Notes: generated by a model from the letters alone, not told the origin. A DNA stretch of 64,000 nucleotides from Gammaproteobacteria bacterium (GCA_009841615.1 VXLL01000014.1:1-64000), one strand, 5' to 3'; shown: positions 17,632 to 26,727, numbered from the stretch's first letter. Made by a program: numbers and translations.

Positions 17632-18846
17632 ATGAATTACCAAGTTGTGACCCGCTTCCTCGTTCTTCTTTTGTTCGGCCTGGGAATGACCTCTGTCCTC
17701 ACTGCACAAGCTAAGTCACAATCTTTTGATGAACAAGTTGAATTGGAAGACACCGAGGGAATCAAACATCGGTTACCGATCGATTTTCACGTACAGCCGG
17801 GTGAGCAAACCACGCTGACCGTTACGGGGAGTCAGCTGTTTCACGATGCACTGATTATCACCGCAAAAAACGGAGGAGTTGAATTAGATCTTGATCTCGT
17901 AGTTCTCTGTCCAGATTCTCGACAAAAGTTTGCGAAGCGCGAAAGCTATCCCTCGAAACGCTACAACGGCTATAGCCTGCACCGAGAAAATCGAACCGGT
18001 TGGCGCTTAGAGTTCGGTAAGGACTGTACGGTGCATGCCAAAGATTTGGGTTATCCTACTATTGAAATGACGACTCCAACGTTAGCTTGGATAGAAGTGT
18101 CTCACTCGGGAACACTTAATGCCGAAGAGATGGTATCTGAACATGTTCGAATTGACACAGGTGGTTTAGCTACCGCGGTGTTAGACCGAGTTCAAGCTGA
18201 AAGAGTCCGCATAACAGTCACTGGGTCGAGTAATCTCAGTATCGCGTCTGTGGATGCCGAACTGGCACAAGTATCGTTAAGTGGGCTCGCTGACTTTGAA
18301 TTGGACTCGATAGTGAGTCCCATTGTCCTATTCGAACAAAGTGGATCGTCAGACTCGAACACGACTGATATGGTGACCGACCAATTAGTCTTAGCAGCCA
18401 ATGGTTTAAGCGACTTTGTCGCAGGTAAGATTCAGTCCCCCAATGAACAGACTAATTCTGACGTTGAAGTTTCTACGATAAACTTGAGTGGATCGGCTGA
18501 TGTAACGATACAGTCCCTTCGGCTACCGGGACTGGAACTGAAGGCAAACGGACTAGCAGACTTGGAATTAGGACAAACTGTAACGAATCGATTGAAGCTT
18601 AGCGCTAGTGGCTCATCTGATGTTTCATTCAAGAATTTAGCTGCGGAAGAGTCGCAAATAGATTCCTCAGGACTGGCAGATATTGAAGTTGAAACACTCG
18701 ACAGTGAAGTCATTGAAATTCAAGCATCTGGATCCGCAGACGTTGAAGTACAGAAAGCAACAGTCGCTCACATTGATGTTCGATCGACCGGTCTGAGCGA
18801 CGTTTCGATTAAGAGTAAAGAACGAGCGGAATTGAACGATGGCTAA
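17632..18846 (+). CDS. Exported GIN-domain (DUF2807-like) beta-helix protein
   Basis: 404 residues with a signal peptide (about 1-27, ending VLTAQA) and then a beta-rich domain typical of the head GIN/DUF2807 group, thought to be exported or surface-bound. From about residue 178 to the end the sequence is built of 20-residue units with motifs that alternate between GS[SA]D and GL[AS]D; see the repeat entry. The N-terminal part (30-170) holds three cysteines (CPDSRQ, DCTVH and one region near GVELDLDLV lacking Cys), so at most one disulfide. ATG at 17632 is chosen for AAGGAA upstream. It has no operon partner. Function unknown. Confidence 0.8.
   Translation: MNYQVVTRFLVLLLFGLGMTSVLTAQAKSQSFDEQVELEDTEGIKHRLPIDFHVQPGEQTTLTVTGSQLFHDALIITAKNGGVELDLDLVVLCPDSRQKFAKRESYPSKRYNGYSLHRENRTGWRLEFGKDCTVHAKDLGYPTIEMTTPTLAWIEVSHSGTLNAEEMVSEHVRIDTGGLATAVLDRVQAERVRITVTGSSNLSIASVDAELAQVSLSGLADFELDSIVSPIVLFEQSGSSDSNTTDMVTDQLVLAANGLSDFVAGKIQSPNEQTNSDVEVSTINLSGSADVTIQSLRLPGLELKANGLADLELGQTVTNRLKLSASGSSDVSFKNLAAEESQIDSSGLADIEVETLDSEVIEIQASGSADVEVQKATVAHIDVRSTGLSDVSIKSKERAELNDG
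18163..18846 (+). repeat. 20-residue (60-base) alternating repeats within the GIN-domain gene
   Basis: The motif glycine falls at residues 178, 198, 218, 238, 258, 287, 307, 327, 347, 367 and 387. Spacing is exactly 20 each time except 258-287, where nine extra residues (around PNEQTNSDV) are inserted. The following residue alternates Leu and Ser without exception (GLAT, GSSN, GLAD, GSSD, GLSD, GSAD, GLAD, GSSD, GLAD, GSAD, GLSD), giving a 40-residue double unit. Confidence 0.9.
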
Positions 18847-18940
18847 CCAACGGTTTATTAGCCGTGTTGCTCTTGCTGTTCCTCAACTGTCTCGGGTGAT
18901 CGAGTACTAGTTTGGAAGTCTGTCTATGGGACTCAACACT

Positions 18941-20659
18941 TCAACACTTAACTTTAACTGACAAAAAGTCGACGTCGAAGTATTTCTCGTGTTTTACGTG
19001 CGCTGAGATGTGGCGCAATATCCTCAACGAATAGTCATCTTCGTTGAATTCTCCTGGGGACTCTTGAAGCATAGCAACTCGATCTTCGATATTCTCCAAG
19101 TCGAGCGCTAAGACATACTCAAGTTCGATCAGGTTTAATTCTTTATGGACCGAGATGCTCAACTTCCGTTGCTCATCACCGGGTCTACTCTGTTGAAGAA
19201 TGTGCAAAGTTTCTTCATTGGCTAATTCGATATTACTTCTTATCTCATCCGACAATTTCCAGCGGGCACACACTTGGTCTAGGAACGATTGTAGTTCCTG
19301 AATCGCCTCCGGTTTTAGGTCGCATTGGGTCTTAATTCGTCGCGACGAGGTAACGCGCCAAAGCAACATGAGAAAGATCGCCGTGAGTCCCCCAACGGTC
19401 ATACCGTTCTGTAAGAGGTTGCCCCACATACCTGTGAATAGGTCAGGAAAAATGAACTGGTACTGAAATCCAATACCGACCCACATGGAAATACCGACAA
19501 TCAATCCCGTTCGATAGTCTAAACCACTACGTGCAACCATTTGCAAACCCACTACAAACAGCAATCCCAACACGATGAGCAGATATGCGCCAACCACGGG
19601 TGGAGGTAGAGAGACGATTATTGCTTGTAACTTTGGTAGAAATGCAGCGACTAGGAAGATTCCACCTATAAACATTCCCACTCGCCTAGAGGCGACGCCG
19701 GTTAACTCGGTCACAGAAATGGAACTGGAGTATGTCGTATTGGGTACGATAGCAAGACATCCCGACAGTAAATTTCCGAAACCATCAGCTCCTACAGCAC
19801 CTTGAACTACGCGATAGTCAGGCGACTTTGGTTTCCGCTGCGATACGCGTTGAATAGCGATAGAGTCTCCGATAGTCTCGACCATGCCAATGACGGTAAC
19901 GAAAATGAATGATGGGAGCAAAGTAAAAAATGCAACGAAAAACGAAGAGTTCACTGACAAGTCAAAGGACATCTCGGAAAAGTTCGGTATCCCAATCCAT
20001 GCAGCTTTTTCAACAGGCGAAGAGTCGTATATACCAATGATCGCCGCCGCGATCGTACCTATAACAATACCAATTACTGGTGTCCAAAGACGAAGCATGC
20101 CTTTTGCAAGAATTCCTAATCCGACACCTACAAAAAGGGTTAAAAATACGACAAACGGAGCACCGAAAGACAGGTGTTCCTCGGATACGTTTCGAAAGAA
20201 ATCGAACGCAATTGGCATTACCGTAACTGGTATCAACATGATCACGACTCCACCAACAGCTGGTGTTATTACTTTTCTGAGCCAAGACAACTTAAAGGCG
20301 AAAGCGAATTGCACGAATGACGACACTAAAACAAGCGCTCCTAACATCAACGCGCCACCAGCCTTCAACGCAGCGATACTCACCGCTATGAAAGCTCCAG
20401 ATGTTCCCATTAGCAGTATGTAGCCGGATCCAATTCGCCATACGGGTCGGGCTTGCAAGAATGTGCAGATGCCACACACTACTAGTGACGCGAACACTGC
20501 GTATTTCAGGTAATTCTCACTCTCTCCTGCCGCTTGAATCACGATTGCTGGCGTAACCACAATTCCAGCAATGGCAATAATCGTGAACTGAAGGGCTAAG
20601 CCAATCGCCAGAGGAGTCGGAGGGTTTTCGTTTACTTCATAACGTAAAGGAGATGACAT
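18941..20659 (-). CDS. NCS2-family nucleobase permease with C-terminal HATPase-like domain
   Basis: Inner-membrane nucleobase:cation symporter-2 family (uracil/xanthine permease) of 572 residues. Residues 15-436 form the membrane domain with about 14 segments; SISVTELTGVASRRVG (about 313-328) is its signature region. Residues about 450-572 form a soluble tail that resembles HATPase_c_2 domains (RsbW type). SNIELANEETLHIL is like the N-box helix and DYSLRILRHISAHVKHEKYFDVDFLSVKV like the final strand-helix. The N-box Asn appears replaced and the glycine-rich DxGxG box is not evident, so ATP binding is doubtful. dihydroorotase is encoded 76 bases upstream on the same strand, which suggests a pyrimidine substrate by context only. 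Confidence 0.85.
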   Translation of the reverse strand: MSSPLRYEVNENPPTPLAIGLALQFTIIAIAGIVVTPAIVIQAAGESENYLKYAVFASLVVCGICTFLQARPVWRIGSGYILLMGTSGAFIAVSIAALKAGGALMLGALVLVSSFVQFAFAFKLSWLRKVITPAVGGVVIMLIPVTVMPIAFDFFRNVSEEHLSFGAPFVVFLTLFVGVGLGILAKGMLRLWTPVIGIVIGTIAAAIIGIYDSSPVEKAAWIGIPNFSEMSFDLSVNSSFFVAFFTLLPSFIFVTVIGMVETIGDSIAIQRVSQRKPKSPDYRVVQGAVGADGFGNLLSGCLAIVPNTTYSSSISVTELTGVASRRVGMFIGGIFLVAAFLPKLQAIIVSLPPPVVGAYLLIVLGLLFVVGLQMVARSGLDYRTGLIVGISMWVGIGFQYQFIFPDLFTGMWGNLLQNGMTVGGLTAIFLMLLWRVTSSRRIKTQCDLKPEAIQELQSFLDQVCARWKLSDEIRSNIELANEETLHILQQSRPGDEQRKLSISVHKELNLIELEYVLALDLENIEDRVAMLQESPGEFNEDDYSLRILRHISAHVKHEKYFDVDFLSVKVKC

Positions 20660-20735
20660 CGGGTTAGAGGTTCCTTAATTATTGAGGATGTTGCATAACG
20701 GTTGAAACTTCGTCTGACTTAGTCCATTCATCCGA

Positions 20736-22073
20736 TCATTTAGGTCTGTCGTACGTCAACGGTAAACCCGATTGAGCCGAACACAGTTCACCATTGTCGT
20801 ACATTAGGTTGCCATTGACGATGGTATGAGTGATTTCGTTAGCAAATCTGCAGTCGTCAAAGGGAGTCCAACCACACTTGGACCATACTGGGCGCGCGGC
20901 AACTGAGGAGTTCCCATTGGGATTGACCACGATGATGTCCGCAAAGAAACCTTCTCGTAGGAAACCGCGGTCTCTCAGCTCAAATCGCCTTGCCGGCGCA
21001 TGGGCAATTTTGTCAACAATTGTCGTGAGCTCGAAAACACCTTGAGTCACCAGTTCCAACAATGCGGGTACGGCGTATTCGACTAGGGGTAACCCGGCTG
21101 GTGCATCGACAAATTTCACAGATTGTTTTTCTTCGCGGGTATGCGGTGCATGGTCCGTCGCGATCACGTCAATGCGATTTTCGTTTACGGCTTGCCGTAA
21201 AGCTTCTCTGTCTTGTGCAGATTTAATCGAAGGATTACATTTGATCGAAGCTTTTTTACTCGAATAGTGAGAGGCGTCGAAAATTAGGTGATGCACACAG
21301 ACCTCGGCTGTAATCTTTTTGTTTTCCATAGCACCGACTTCGAACAGTTCCATTTCTCGTGCTGTAGTCAGATGTAGTACATGAAGGCGGGCATCATGTT
21401 TCTTGGCTAGTGCAACGGCGAGAGACGAAGACAAGTAACAAGCTTCTGCGGAGCGGATTTCTGCATGAAGTTCTGGAGGTGGATCACCCCCGTACAGGCG
21501 ACGCGCTTCACTCTCATTTTTTTGAATAGTGGGCGAGTCCTCACAATGCGTTGCTATGACTAGCGGACACGAAGCGAAAATGTTTTCTAAAGATTGAGGA
21601 TTGTCGACGAGCATGTTACCAGTTGAAGCGCCCATGAACACTTTGACGCCACAAGCTAACTGTGCATCGACACGCTTTATCTCTTCAATGTTGTCGTTTG
21701 TCGCACCCAGATAAAAACCGTAATTTGCGACCGAGCTTCGGCTAGCGCGGTTATGTTTAGCAAGTAAATTTTCGTGCGTAGTGGTCTGTGGTATACAGTT
21801 GGGCATTTCCATGTAGCTAGTGATACCACCCACCAAAGCCGCGCGAGACTCTGTCGCGATTGTTGCTTTATGCTCCATTCCTGGTTCGCGAAAGTGCACT
21901 TGGTCATCGATCATTCCGGGTAGAACCCACGAACCTGCGACATCAATCTCTGCAGTTCCAACGGCAGTGCCACCAATCTGACTTATTCGGTCTTTACAGA
22001 TTGCGAGATCTCCGTCGAGAATATGTCCTTCGTTGACGATCTTCGCGTTTTTTAGAACAATGGTATTTCGCAC
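20736..22073 (-). CDS. pyrC: Dihydroorotase, class I (PyrC/allantoinase-like)
   Basis: Amidohydrolase-fold enzyme that interconverts carbamoyl-aspartate and dihydroorotate in pyrimidine synthesis. The 445 residues contain the metal motif DDQVHFREPG at 56-65 (His60, Arg62), the lysine segment GVKVFMGASTGN that is carbamylated in the family, metal histidines in THCED and HVLHLT, and ATDHAPHT with the catalytic Asp. Long class I enzymes with FREPG are dihydroorotases; allantoinase or hydantoinase is less likely. It probably forms an operon with the permease downstream on the same strand. Its promoter region is shared with the divergent glcD. Confidence 0.9.
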   Translation of the reverse strand: MRNTIVLKNAKIVNEGHILDGDLAICKDRISQIGGTAVGTAEIDVAGSWVLPGMIDDQVHFREPGMEHKATIATESRAALVGGITSYMEMPNCIPQTTTHENLLAKHNRASRSSVANYGFYLGATNDNIEEIKRVDAQLACGVKVFMGASTGNMLVDNPQSLENIFASCPLVIATHCEDSPTIQKNESEARRLYGGDPPPELHAEIRSAEACYLSSSLAVALAKKHDARLHVLHLTTAREMELFEVGAMENKKITAEVCVHHLIFDASHYSSKKASIKCNPSIKSAQDREALRQAVNENRIDVIATDHAPHTREEKQSVKFVDAPAGLPLVEYAVPALLELVTQGVFELTTIVDKIAHAPARRFELRDRGFLREGFFADIIVVNPNGNSSVAARPVWSKCGWTPFDDCRFANEITHTIVNGNLMYDNGELCSAQSGLPLTYDRPK

Positions 22074-22110
22074 TCTAGTGATAATCTCTTTTGGATACTT
22101 GGTTGGGGTA

Positions 22111-22138
22111 CGTTAAAGTAAAGGAACGTTCGTTAAAG
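22111..22138. promoter_or_regulatory. Direct repeat CGTTAAAG x2, 20 bases apart, in the pyrC/glcD spacer
   Basis: CGTTAAAG occurs at 22111-22118 and 22131-22138; the 20-base period is two helical turns, so both copies face the same side of the DNA. It is a candidate regulator site for pyrC or glcD. No regulator gene (such as glcC) is nearby. Confidence 0.3.
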
Positions 22139-22224
22139 CGCTTCAAAAACCTATAACATAATGTGAAGCAGTATGTTACATTTTTTAATAGGGTGAAAAT
22201 TGAGATGGGTGAGAGCGTTAACCA

Positions 22225-22236
22225 TACTGTACAGTA
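22225..22236. promoter_or_regulatory. Palindrome TACTGTACAGTA just before glcD
   Basis: Perfect 12-base palindrome ending 9 bases before the glcD ATG, at the place of the missing Shine-Dalgarno. It could be an operator. The half-sites resemble a LexA box (CTGT...ACAG), but the 8-base gap of that box is absent. Confidence 0.3.
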
Positions 22237-22245
22237 CACTTTTAA

Positions 22246-23700
22246 ATGATTTCTGAATTTGCATTAACTCAGCTCTATGCCGAATTACCCGAGCATGCTA
22301 TTTTGACGGATCAGTACCAGAAAGAGCCTTTTGAATCTGACGCATACACAGTCAAAAAAGAATTACCCGGTGTCGTAGTTTTAGCTGAGTCTGTTGGACA
22401 CGTGCGAAGCGTGCTACGGGTATGTAACGAATGTGACATTCCTCTGGTAACCCGAGGTGCAGGGACAGGTCTTTCGGGTGGTGCTCGACCTCATCGCGAA
22501 GGCGTATTGTTGGTATTGTCGAAACTAAACAGCGTGCTCGAAGTAGACCCATTAGCTTGTACAGCCACGGTCGAACCTGGAACTACAAACTTGGCTATAT
22601 CGGAAGCGGCTAAGGAACACGGGTTGTTTTACGCACCTGATCCGTCTTCGCAGATTGCTTGTAGTATCGGAGGAAATGTAGCAGAAAACGCAGGTGGCGT
22701 ACATTGTCTCAAGTACGGTATGACTTTACACAACGTCGTTGGACTGACCGTTCTCACTATCGAGGGCGATGAATTGGTGCTTGGCGGCAAGTCGTACGAT
22801 TGGCAAGGCTATGACTTTTTGGCACTAATGGTGGGTTCTGAAGGCATGCTCGGAGTGGTCACGGAAATTTCCGTTAAGTTACTACCGATTCCTGCTGTGC
22901 GGCATGTATTACTTGGTGGGTTTGATGATGTAGAAATTGCAGGAAATTGTGTTGCCGGAATCATTGCTGCGGGCGTAATTCCCGGTGGTCTAGAGATGAT
23001 GGATGAACTCGCAGTGCGTGCCGCAGAAGAATTTGCGGAAGTTGGTTATCCAAAGGACGCAAAGGCAGTACTACTATGTGAACTGGATGGTACTGAGGAG
23101 GAAGTAGCCAGCACAACCGACAGAGTCGCTGAAGTGATGAAAGCATTCGACGCTTCGGTCATCGAACTTGCGACGGATCCGGAACAATGCGAGCGACTTT
23201 GGTTAGGACGTAAAGTAGCTTTTCCCGCCGCGGGACGAATGGCATCAGATTTCTATTGCATGGACGGTTCAATTCCGCGATATCAGATCGGCCCAGTATT
23301 GAAAGCCATTTCCAACATGTCAGAACGATACAACCTTGGTGTGATGAACGTGTTTCATGCCGGGGACGGAAATCTACACCCACTTATTCTTTATGATGCG
23401 TCAGACAAGAACCAACGTGAGGGTGCCGAGCAATTTGGCGCTGAAATTCTTGAACATTGCATTCGCGTGGGCGGGACGATCACGGGTGAGCATGGCGTTG
23501 GAGTGGAAAAAATTGATCAAATGTGTTCCCAGTTTTCACTTCCTGAGATTGAACAATTTCACCGTATTCGCAATGTGTTCGATGTCAACCGAAATATGAA
23601 CCCAGGCAAAGCGATCCCAACATTGGCACGGTGCTCAGAGTTGGGAGGTATGCATGTCCACAAAGGACGAATACCTTTTCCTGAATTGAGTCGTTTTTAA
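22246..23700 (+). CDS. glcD: Glycolate oxidase subunit GlcD (FAD-linked)
   Basis: Flavoprotein subunit of glycolate oxidase, which turns glycolate to glyoxylate and passes electrons to the respiratory chain. The 484 residues begin with a PCMH-type FAD-binding domain (about 40-220) containing VTRGAGTGLSGGA, DPSSQIACSIGGNVAENAGG and a GSEGMLGVVTE turn. The FAD-oxidase C-terminal domain follows, with VFHAGDGNLHP and GEHGVGVEK, the histidine-rich active-site segments. Length is close to E. coli GlcD (499). glcE starts 5 bases after its stop. No Shine-Dalgarno is seen. Confidence 0.95.
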   Translation: MISEFALTQLYAELPEHAILTDQYQKEPFESDAYTVKKELPGVVVLAESVGHVRSVLRVCNECDIPLVTRGAGTGLSGGARPHREGVLLVLSKLNSVLEVDPLACTATVEPGTTNLAISEAAKEHGLFYAPDPSSQIACSIGGNVAENAGGVHCLKYGMTLHNVVGLTVLTIEGDELVLGGKSYDWQGYDFLALMVGSEGMLGVVTEISVKLLPIPAVRHVLLGGFDDVEIAGNCVAGIIAAGVIPGGLEMMDELAVRAAEEFAEVGYPKDAKAVLLCELDGTEEEVASTTDRVAEVMKAFDASVIELATDPEQCERLWLGRKVAFPAAGRMASDFYCMDGSIPRYQIGPVLKAISNMSERYNLGVMNVFHAGDGNLHPLILYDASDKNQREGAEQFGAEILEHCIRVGGTITGEHGVGVEKIDQMCSQFSLPEIEQFHRIRNVFDVNRNMNPGKAIPTLARCSELGGMHVHKGRIPFPELSRF

Positions 23701-23704
23701 CTCT

Positions 23705-24736
23705 GTGACTAACGACTCGTCGCAGTTGCAAGAAGCGGTTAACGCCGCACTGGAACAGAAACAACCTCTACGGATTACCGGTGACGGCAGCAAGTCGTTT
23801 TTGTACACCGGGGATACGACGGTCCCACTTTTAGCGACATCTGATCACAAGGGCGTGATTGAATATCGACCTGAAGAACTGGTAATCACAGTACGTGCGG
23901 GCACCAAACTGTCCGAACTTCGGGAAATTACTGCGGAACACGGGCAGATGTGGGCGTGTGATCCACCCCTGTTTGATGGTCGTGGTACGGTTGGAGGTGC
24001 TATCTCTAGTGGTTGGTGCGGTCCTGGTCGACCTTGGTACGGTACAGTACGCGACAGCCTCTTGGGAGTCGAAATGATCAACGGTTACGGCGATCCTCTA
24101 AGGTTTGGCGGCAAAGTCATTAAAAACGTCGCTGGGTTCGATGTATCGCGCGTTCTCGCCGGGTCTCAGGGAACTCTGGGCGTCCTACTTAGTGCTAGCC
24201 TTAAACTGCTGCCGGTACCGGAACACACTCGGTCAATCGCTACATCGGTCAGTTCACAAGAAAGCACATCATTGATCTCGCAATACACTAAAAGGACTTC
24301 AACGTTGTCTGGCACTTGTTACTTCGACGGGATGTTGTATTTGCGATTCACAGGTGTGGCAGCTGCAGTTGACCACGACATGCAGGCTTTCGAGGCGAAT
24401 GAAGAAATCGACCCACAATTTTGGCAGAAATTGCGCGACCATACACTGCCATTTTTTGCGGACGACAAAGCCTTGTGGCGTGTTTCACTTTCTCGAAGCT
24501 CGCTGTTTCACGGTGAGGATTCAAACGAACTTGAAGAGTTTTTAGTAGAGTGGAATGGGTGTCTGTTGTGGTGCAAGACACAGAACTCCAAGTTTCCGAC
24601 TATTTCGATGAAACCGCATGCAATCCGTGGCTTCCGAAATATCAAACATGAAACTTCGCGGTCCACCAAGTACGCTCACAGATTGAAACATGCATTTGAT
24701 CCCCACAAGATTTTTAATCCCGGAGTTGTACTGTAA
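23705..24736 (+). CDS. glcE: Glycolate oxidase subunit GlcE
   Basis: Second FAD-binding subunit of glycolate oxidase, 343 residues from GTG 23705. It has the shortened PCMH-type domain typical of GlcE: RITGDGSKSFLYTG, DPPLFDGRGTVGGAISSGWCGPGRPWYG and GKVIKNVAGFDVSRVLAGSQGTLGV. The C-terminal substrate domain is reduced compared with GlcD, as in the family. The stop codon overlaps the start of glcF by one base (TAATG), so the three subunits are translated from one message. Confidence 0.95.
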   Translation: MTNDSSQLQEAVNAALEQKQPLRITGDGSKSFLYTGDTTVPLLATSDHKGVIEYRPEELVITVRAGTKLSELREITAEHGQMWACDPPLFDGRGTVGGAISSGWCGPGRPWYGTVRDSLLGVEMINGYGDPLRFGGKVIKNVAGFDVSRVLAGSQGTLGVLLSASLKLLPVPEHTRSIATSVSSQESTSLISQYTKRTSTLSGTCYFDGMLYLRFTGVAAAVDHDMQAFEANEEIDPQFWQKLRDHTLPFFADDKALWRVSLSRSSLFHGEDSNELEEFLVEWNGCLLWCKTQNSKFPTISMKPHAIRGFRNIKHETSRSTKYAHRLKHAFDPHKIFNPGVVL

Positions 24737-25905
24737 TGCGTACGGTAATTGCCCCGACACTCAAGAATGAAGACGCGGTCCAAGATCTCGTCGCCGAGAT
24801 CAGTAAGTGTGTCCATTGTGGGTTTTGTAACAGCGTTTGTCCAACGTATCAACTGACCGGGAATGAACTCCAAGGACCTCGAGGTCGTATTTATCTTGTG
24901 AAAGGTTTGCTTGAACGAGACGATACCAATGAAGCGCTCGAAGATAGTTTGAGCAAATGCTTGACATGCCGTGCCTGTGAACCCGCATGTCCATCTGGTG
25001 TGCAATATGGCAAAATCGCGGAAGAAGCACGCTTTCTCATTTACAACCGACCGAGCCGGCGGCCTTTCCTACAACGTATGTTGTTAAAGGTAATTCCCGA
25101 TACAACCAAGTTTAGGAAGCTCTATCGGGTTGGTCGATGGTTTCGCCCATTTGTTCCTTCCAATTCGCTTCGGGAGACTTTGTCTCGTAAAACGTCGTCG
25201 CCGACCACCATCACAGGGGTGAAAGACGGAAAAGTAGTTCTTTTACAAGGTTGTGTGCAGCAAGTACTAACGCCAGAAGTAGTCGCCCATTTAGCTGAAT
25301 TGTTAGAAACACGCGAGATTCCGTTTAGGGTGTTAACCCAAGAACGTTGCTGTGGATCCTTGAACCTGCACTTGGGAGAGAAGGAAGCTGCCCAGAACGA
25401 GATGAAAGCGAACGTCTCCCAGGTGCGAATTGAGTGGGACGAAGTCATTTTGTCGTCGGCTAGCGGCTGTGGTGTGACCTTGAAAGATTATGATCGCTAT
25501 CTACCACAGGTGGAACACGCGAGTAGATTTGCCCGAGCCGTGCGCGACATCAGCGAGTATCTGGCGCAGTTTGAGTTCAAAAAAGCTCATAAAGCTGAGC
25601 GTGTAGTGTTTCAATCGCCATGCACTTTACAACACGGGCAACGGATTAGTGGGTTAGTGGAAGCGATTCTCACCCGTACAGGGTACGAGGTGATACCGTA
25701 TCGAGACGCAAGTCAGTGTTGTGGTTCGGCTGGAACGTATTCGCTTCTACAGCCAAAGCAAGCAAGAGCACTTCGTGACAAAAAGATATCTGCTTTAACC
25801 GACGTTGCCCCTGATGTAGTTGTCACAGCGAATGTGGGGTGTCAGCTCTTTCTGGAACCTGTGTTAGACGTACCGGTTTTGCATTGGATTGAATTACTCA
25901 GGTGA
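24736..25905 (+). CDS. glcF: Glycolate oxidase iron-sulfur subunit GlcF
   Basis: 389-residue iron-sulfur subunit carrying electrons from GlcDE to the membrane. Two [4Fe-4S] motifs are present, CVHCGFCNSVCPTY (about 29-42) and CLTCRACEPACPSG (about 75-88). Two CCG domains follow, with CCGSLNLHLG and CCGSAGTYSL. The reading ends at 25905, 12 bases inside the 3' end of the convergent dsbA-like gene. glcG and glcB (malate synthase), found with glcDEF in E. coli, are not here, and no glcC regulator is adjacent. Confidence 0.96.
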   Translation: MRTVIAPTLKNEDAVQDLVAEISKCVHCGFCNSVCPTYQLTGNELQGPRGRIYLVKGLLERDDTNEALEDSLSKCLTCRACEPACPSGVQYGKIAEEARFLIYNRPSRRPFLQRMLLKVIPDTTKFRKLYRVGRWFRPFVPSNSLRETLSRKTSSPTTITGVKDGKVVLLQGCVQQVLTPEVVAHLAELLETREIPFRVLTQERCCGSLNLHLGEKEAAQNEMKANVSQVRIEWDEVILSSASGCGVTLKDYDRYLPQVEHASRFARAVRDISEYLAQFEFKKAHKAERVVFQSPCTLQHGQRISGLVEAILTRTGYEVIPYRDASQCCGSAGTYSLLQPKQARALRDKKISALTDVAPDVVVTANVGCQLFLEPVLDVPVLHWIELLR

Positions 25906-26727
25906 GTCCCCTTCCTCCGAAGATTCCCTAGTTGAATCGTTTTCATCGGGTGGTTGTTCAGGGACCGTAGCATCGTTGTTTGACGCAGACTCTTCGTCAT
26001 CGTCCTCCACAGCTTCCTCGTTCTTTTGTTCCAATTCTTCATTCGATGGTTCTTCGGGCAACGGTAGGTTTCCCTCACGTATATCTCTGATTAGTTGATT
26101 TAGAGTCTGCATCATGACCGGCGGGTCATTGGGATGGATGAGGTATTTGTTCGCTACAAATAGCGAAGGGGTTCCAAGAATTCCTATGTCTCGTGACTTT
26201 TGAACGTTTTGTTCGACCAATTTTCGCACGCGATCACCTTGGTATAAGTTTTCAAATCGTGTTTTTGTGATACCGTGCCCATCGAGAAATTCACTTATTC
26301 GGCTCAGAGAACTGAAGGTGTTGTTTTCTTTTGTAGCTTCTTGGAAGATTCGATCATGATTTTCCTCCAGTGCATCGCTTAATTGAAGTGCAACGTGCAT
26401 TTTTGCTAATCGTTGTACCCCAGTAAATGCAACGTGAATTCGCGAAAAGCTAACGTTTTCTGGAAGATTTGCTTCAAATTGCTGTAAGCGCTGTTCCAAT
26501 CTCTGACAGTGAATACATTCGTAAGAGAAGAACTCGATGACTTCTATGTGATCAGTTTGTACTTCGCTATCAGCTAGCGTGGAATATTTCTCAGAAGAGT
26601 CGAACACGCCCAAGGTATAAAGGACAGCATAAATCACAAAGGCAGCAATGACTAACCCCACCGCACCCAAGATACTCCAACGTACGATTTCTACCGACCG
26701 GTCCTGTTTGTGTTTTTTCTTTGCCAT
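25894..26727 (-). CDS. Membrane-anchored DsbA-like thiol:disulfide protein with acidic tail
   Basis: 277 residues from ATG 26727; the open frame goes back to 26811, but MAKKKHKQDR is a normal positive start before a membrane anchor (about 15-42). The periplasmic thioredoxin/DsbA domain has the active site CIHC at 71-74 and the cis-Pro loop GILGTPSLFV. The last 60 residues are an acidic, probably disordered tail (EELEQKNEEAVEDDDEES and similar). DsbA normally is soluble, about 190 residues long, and has CPHC; the anchor and CIHC suggest a DsbA/DsbG-like variant with a special substrate. dsbB is not in the window. Convergent overlap of 12 bases with glcF. Confidence 0.85.
   Translation of the reverse strand: MAKKKHKQDRSVEIVRWSILGAVGLVIAAFVIYAVLYTLGVFDSSEKYSTLADSEVQTDHIEVIEFFSYECIHCQRLEQRLQQFEANLPENVSFSRIHVAFTGVQRLAKMHVALQLSDALEENHDRIFQEATKENNTFSSLSRISEFLDGHGITKTRFENLYQGDRVRKLVEQNVQKSRDIGILGTPSLFVANKYLIHPNDPPVMMQTLNQLIRDIREGNLPLPEEPSNEELEQKNEEAVEDDDEESASNNDATVPEQPPDENDSTRESSEEGDSPE

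Noticed and set aside
19884..20423. 179-codon open frame antisense to the permease gene
   Set aside because: Shadow frame opposite membrane helices, no Shine-Dalgarno, Thr/Pro-rich as expected for such shadows.
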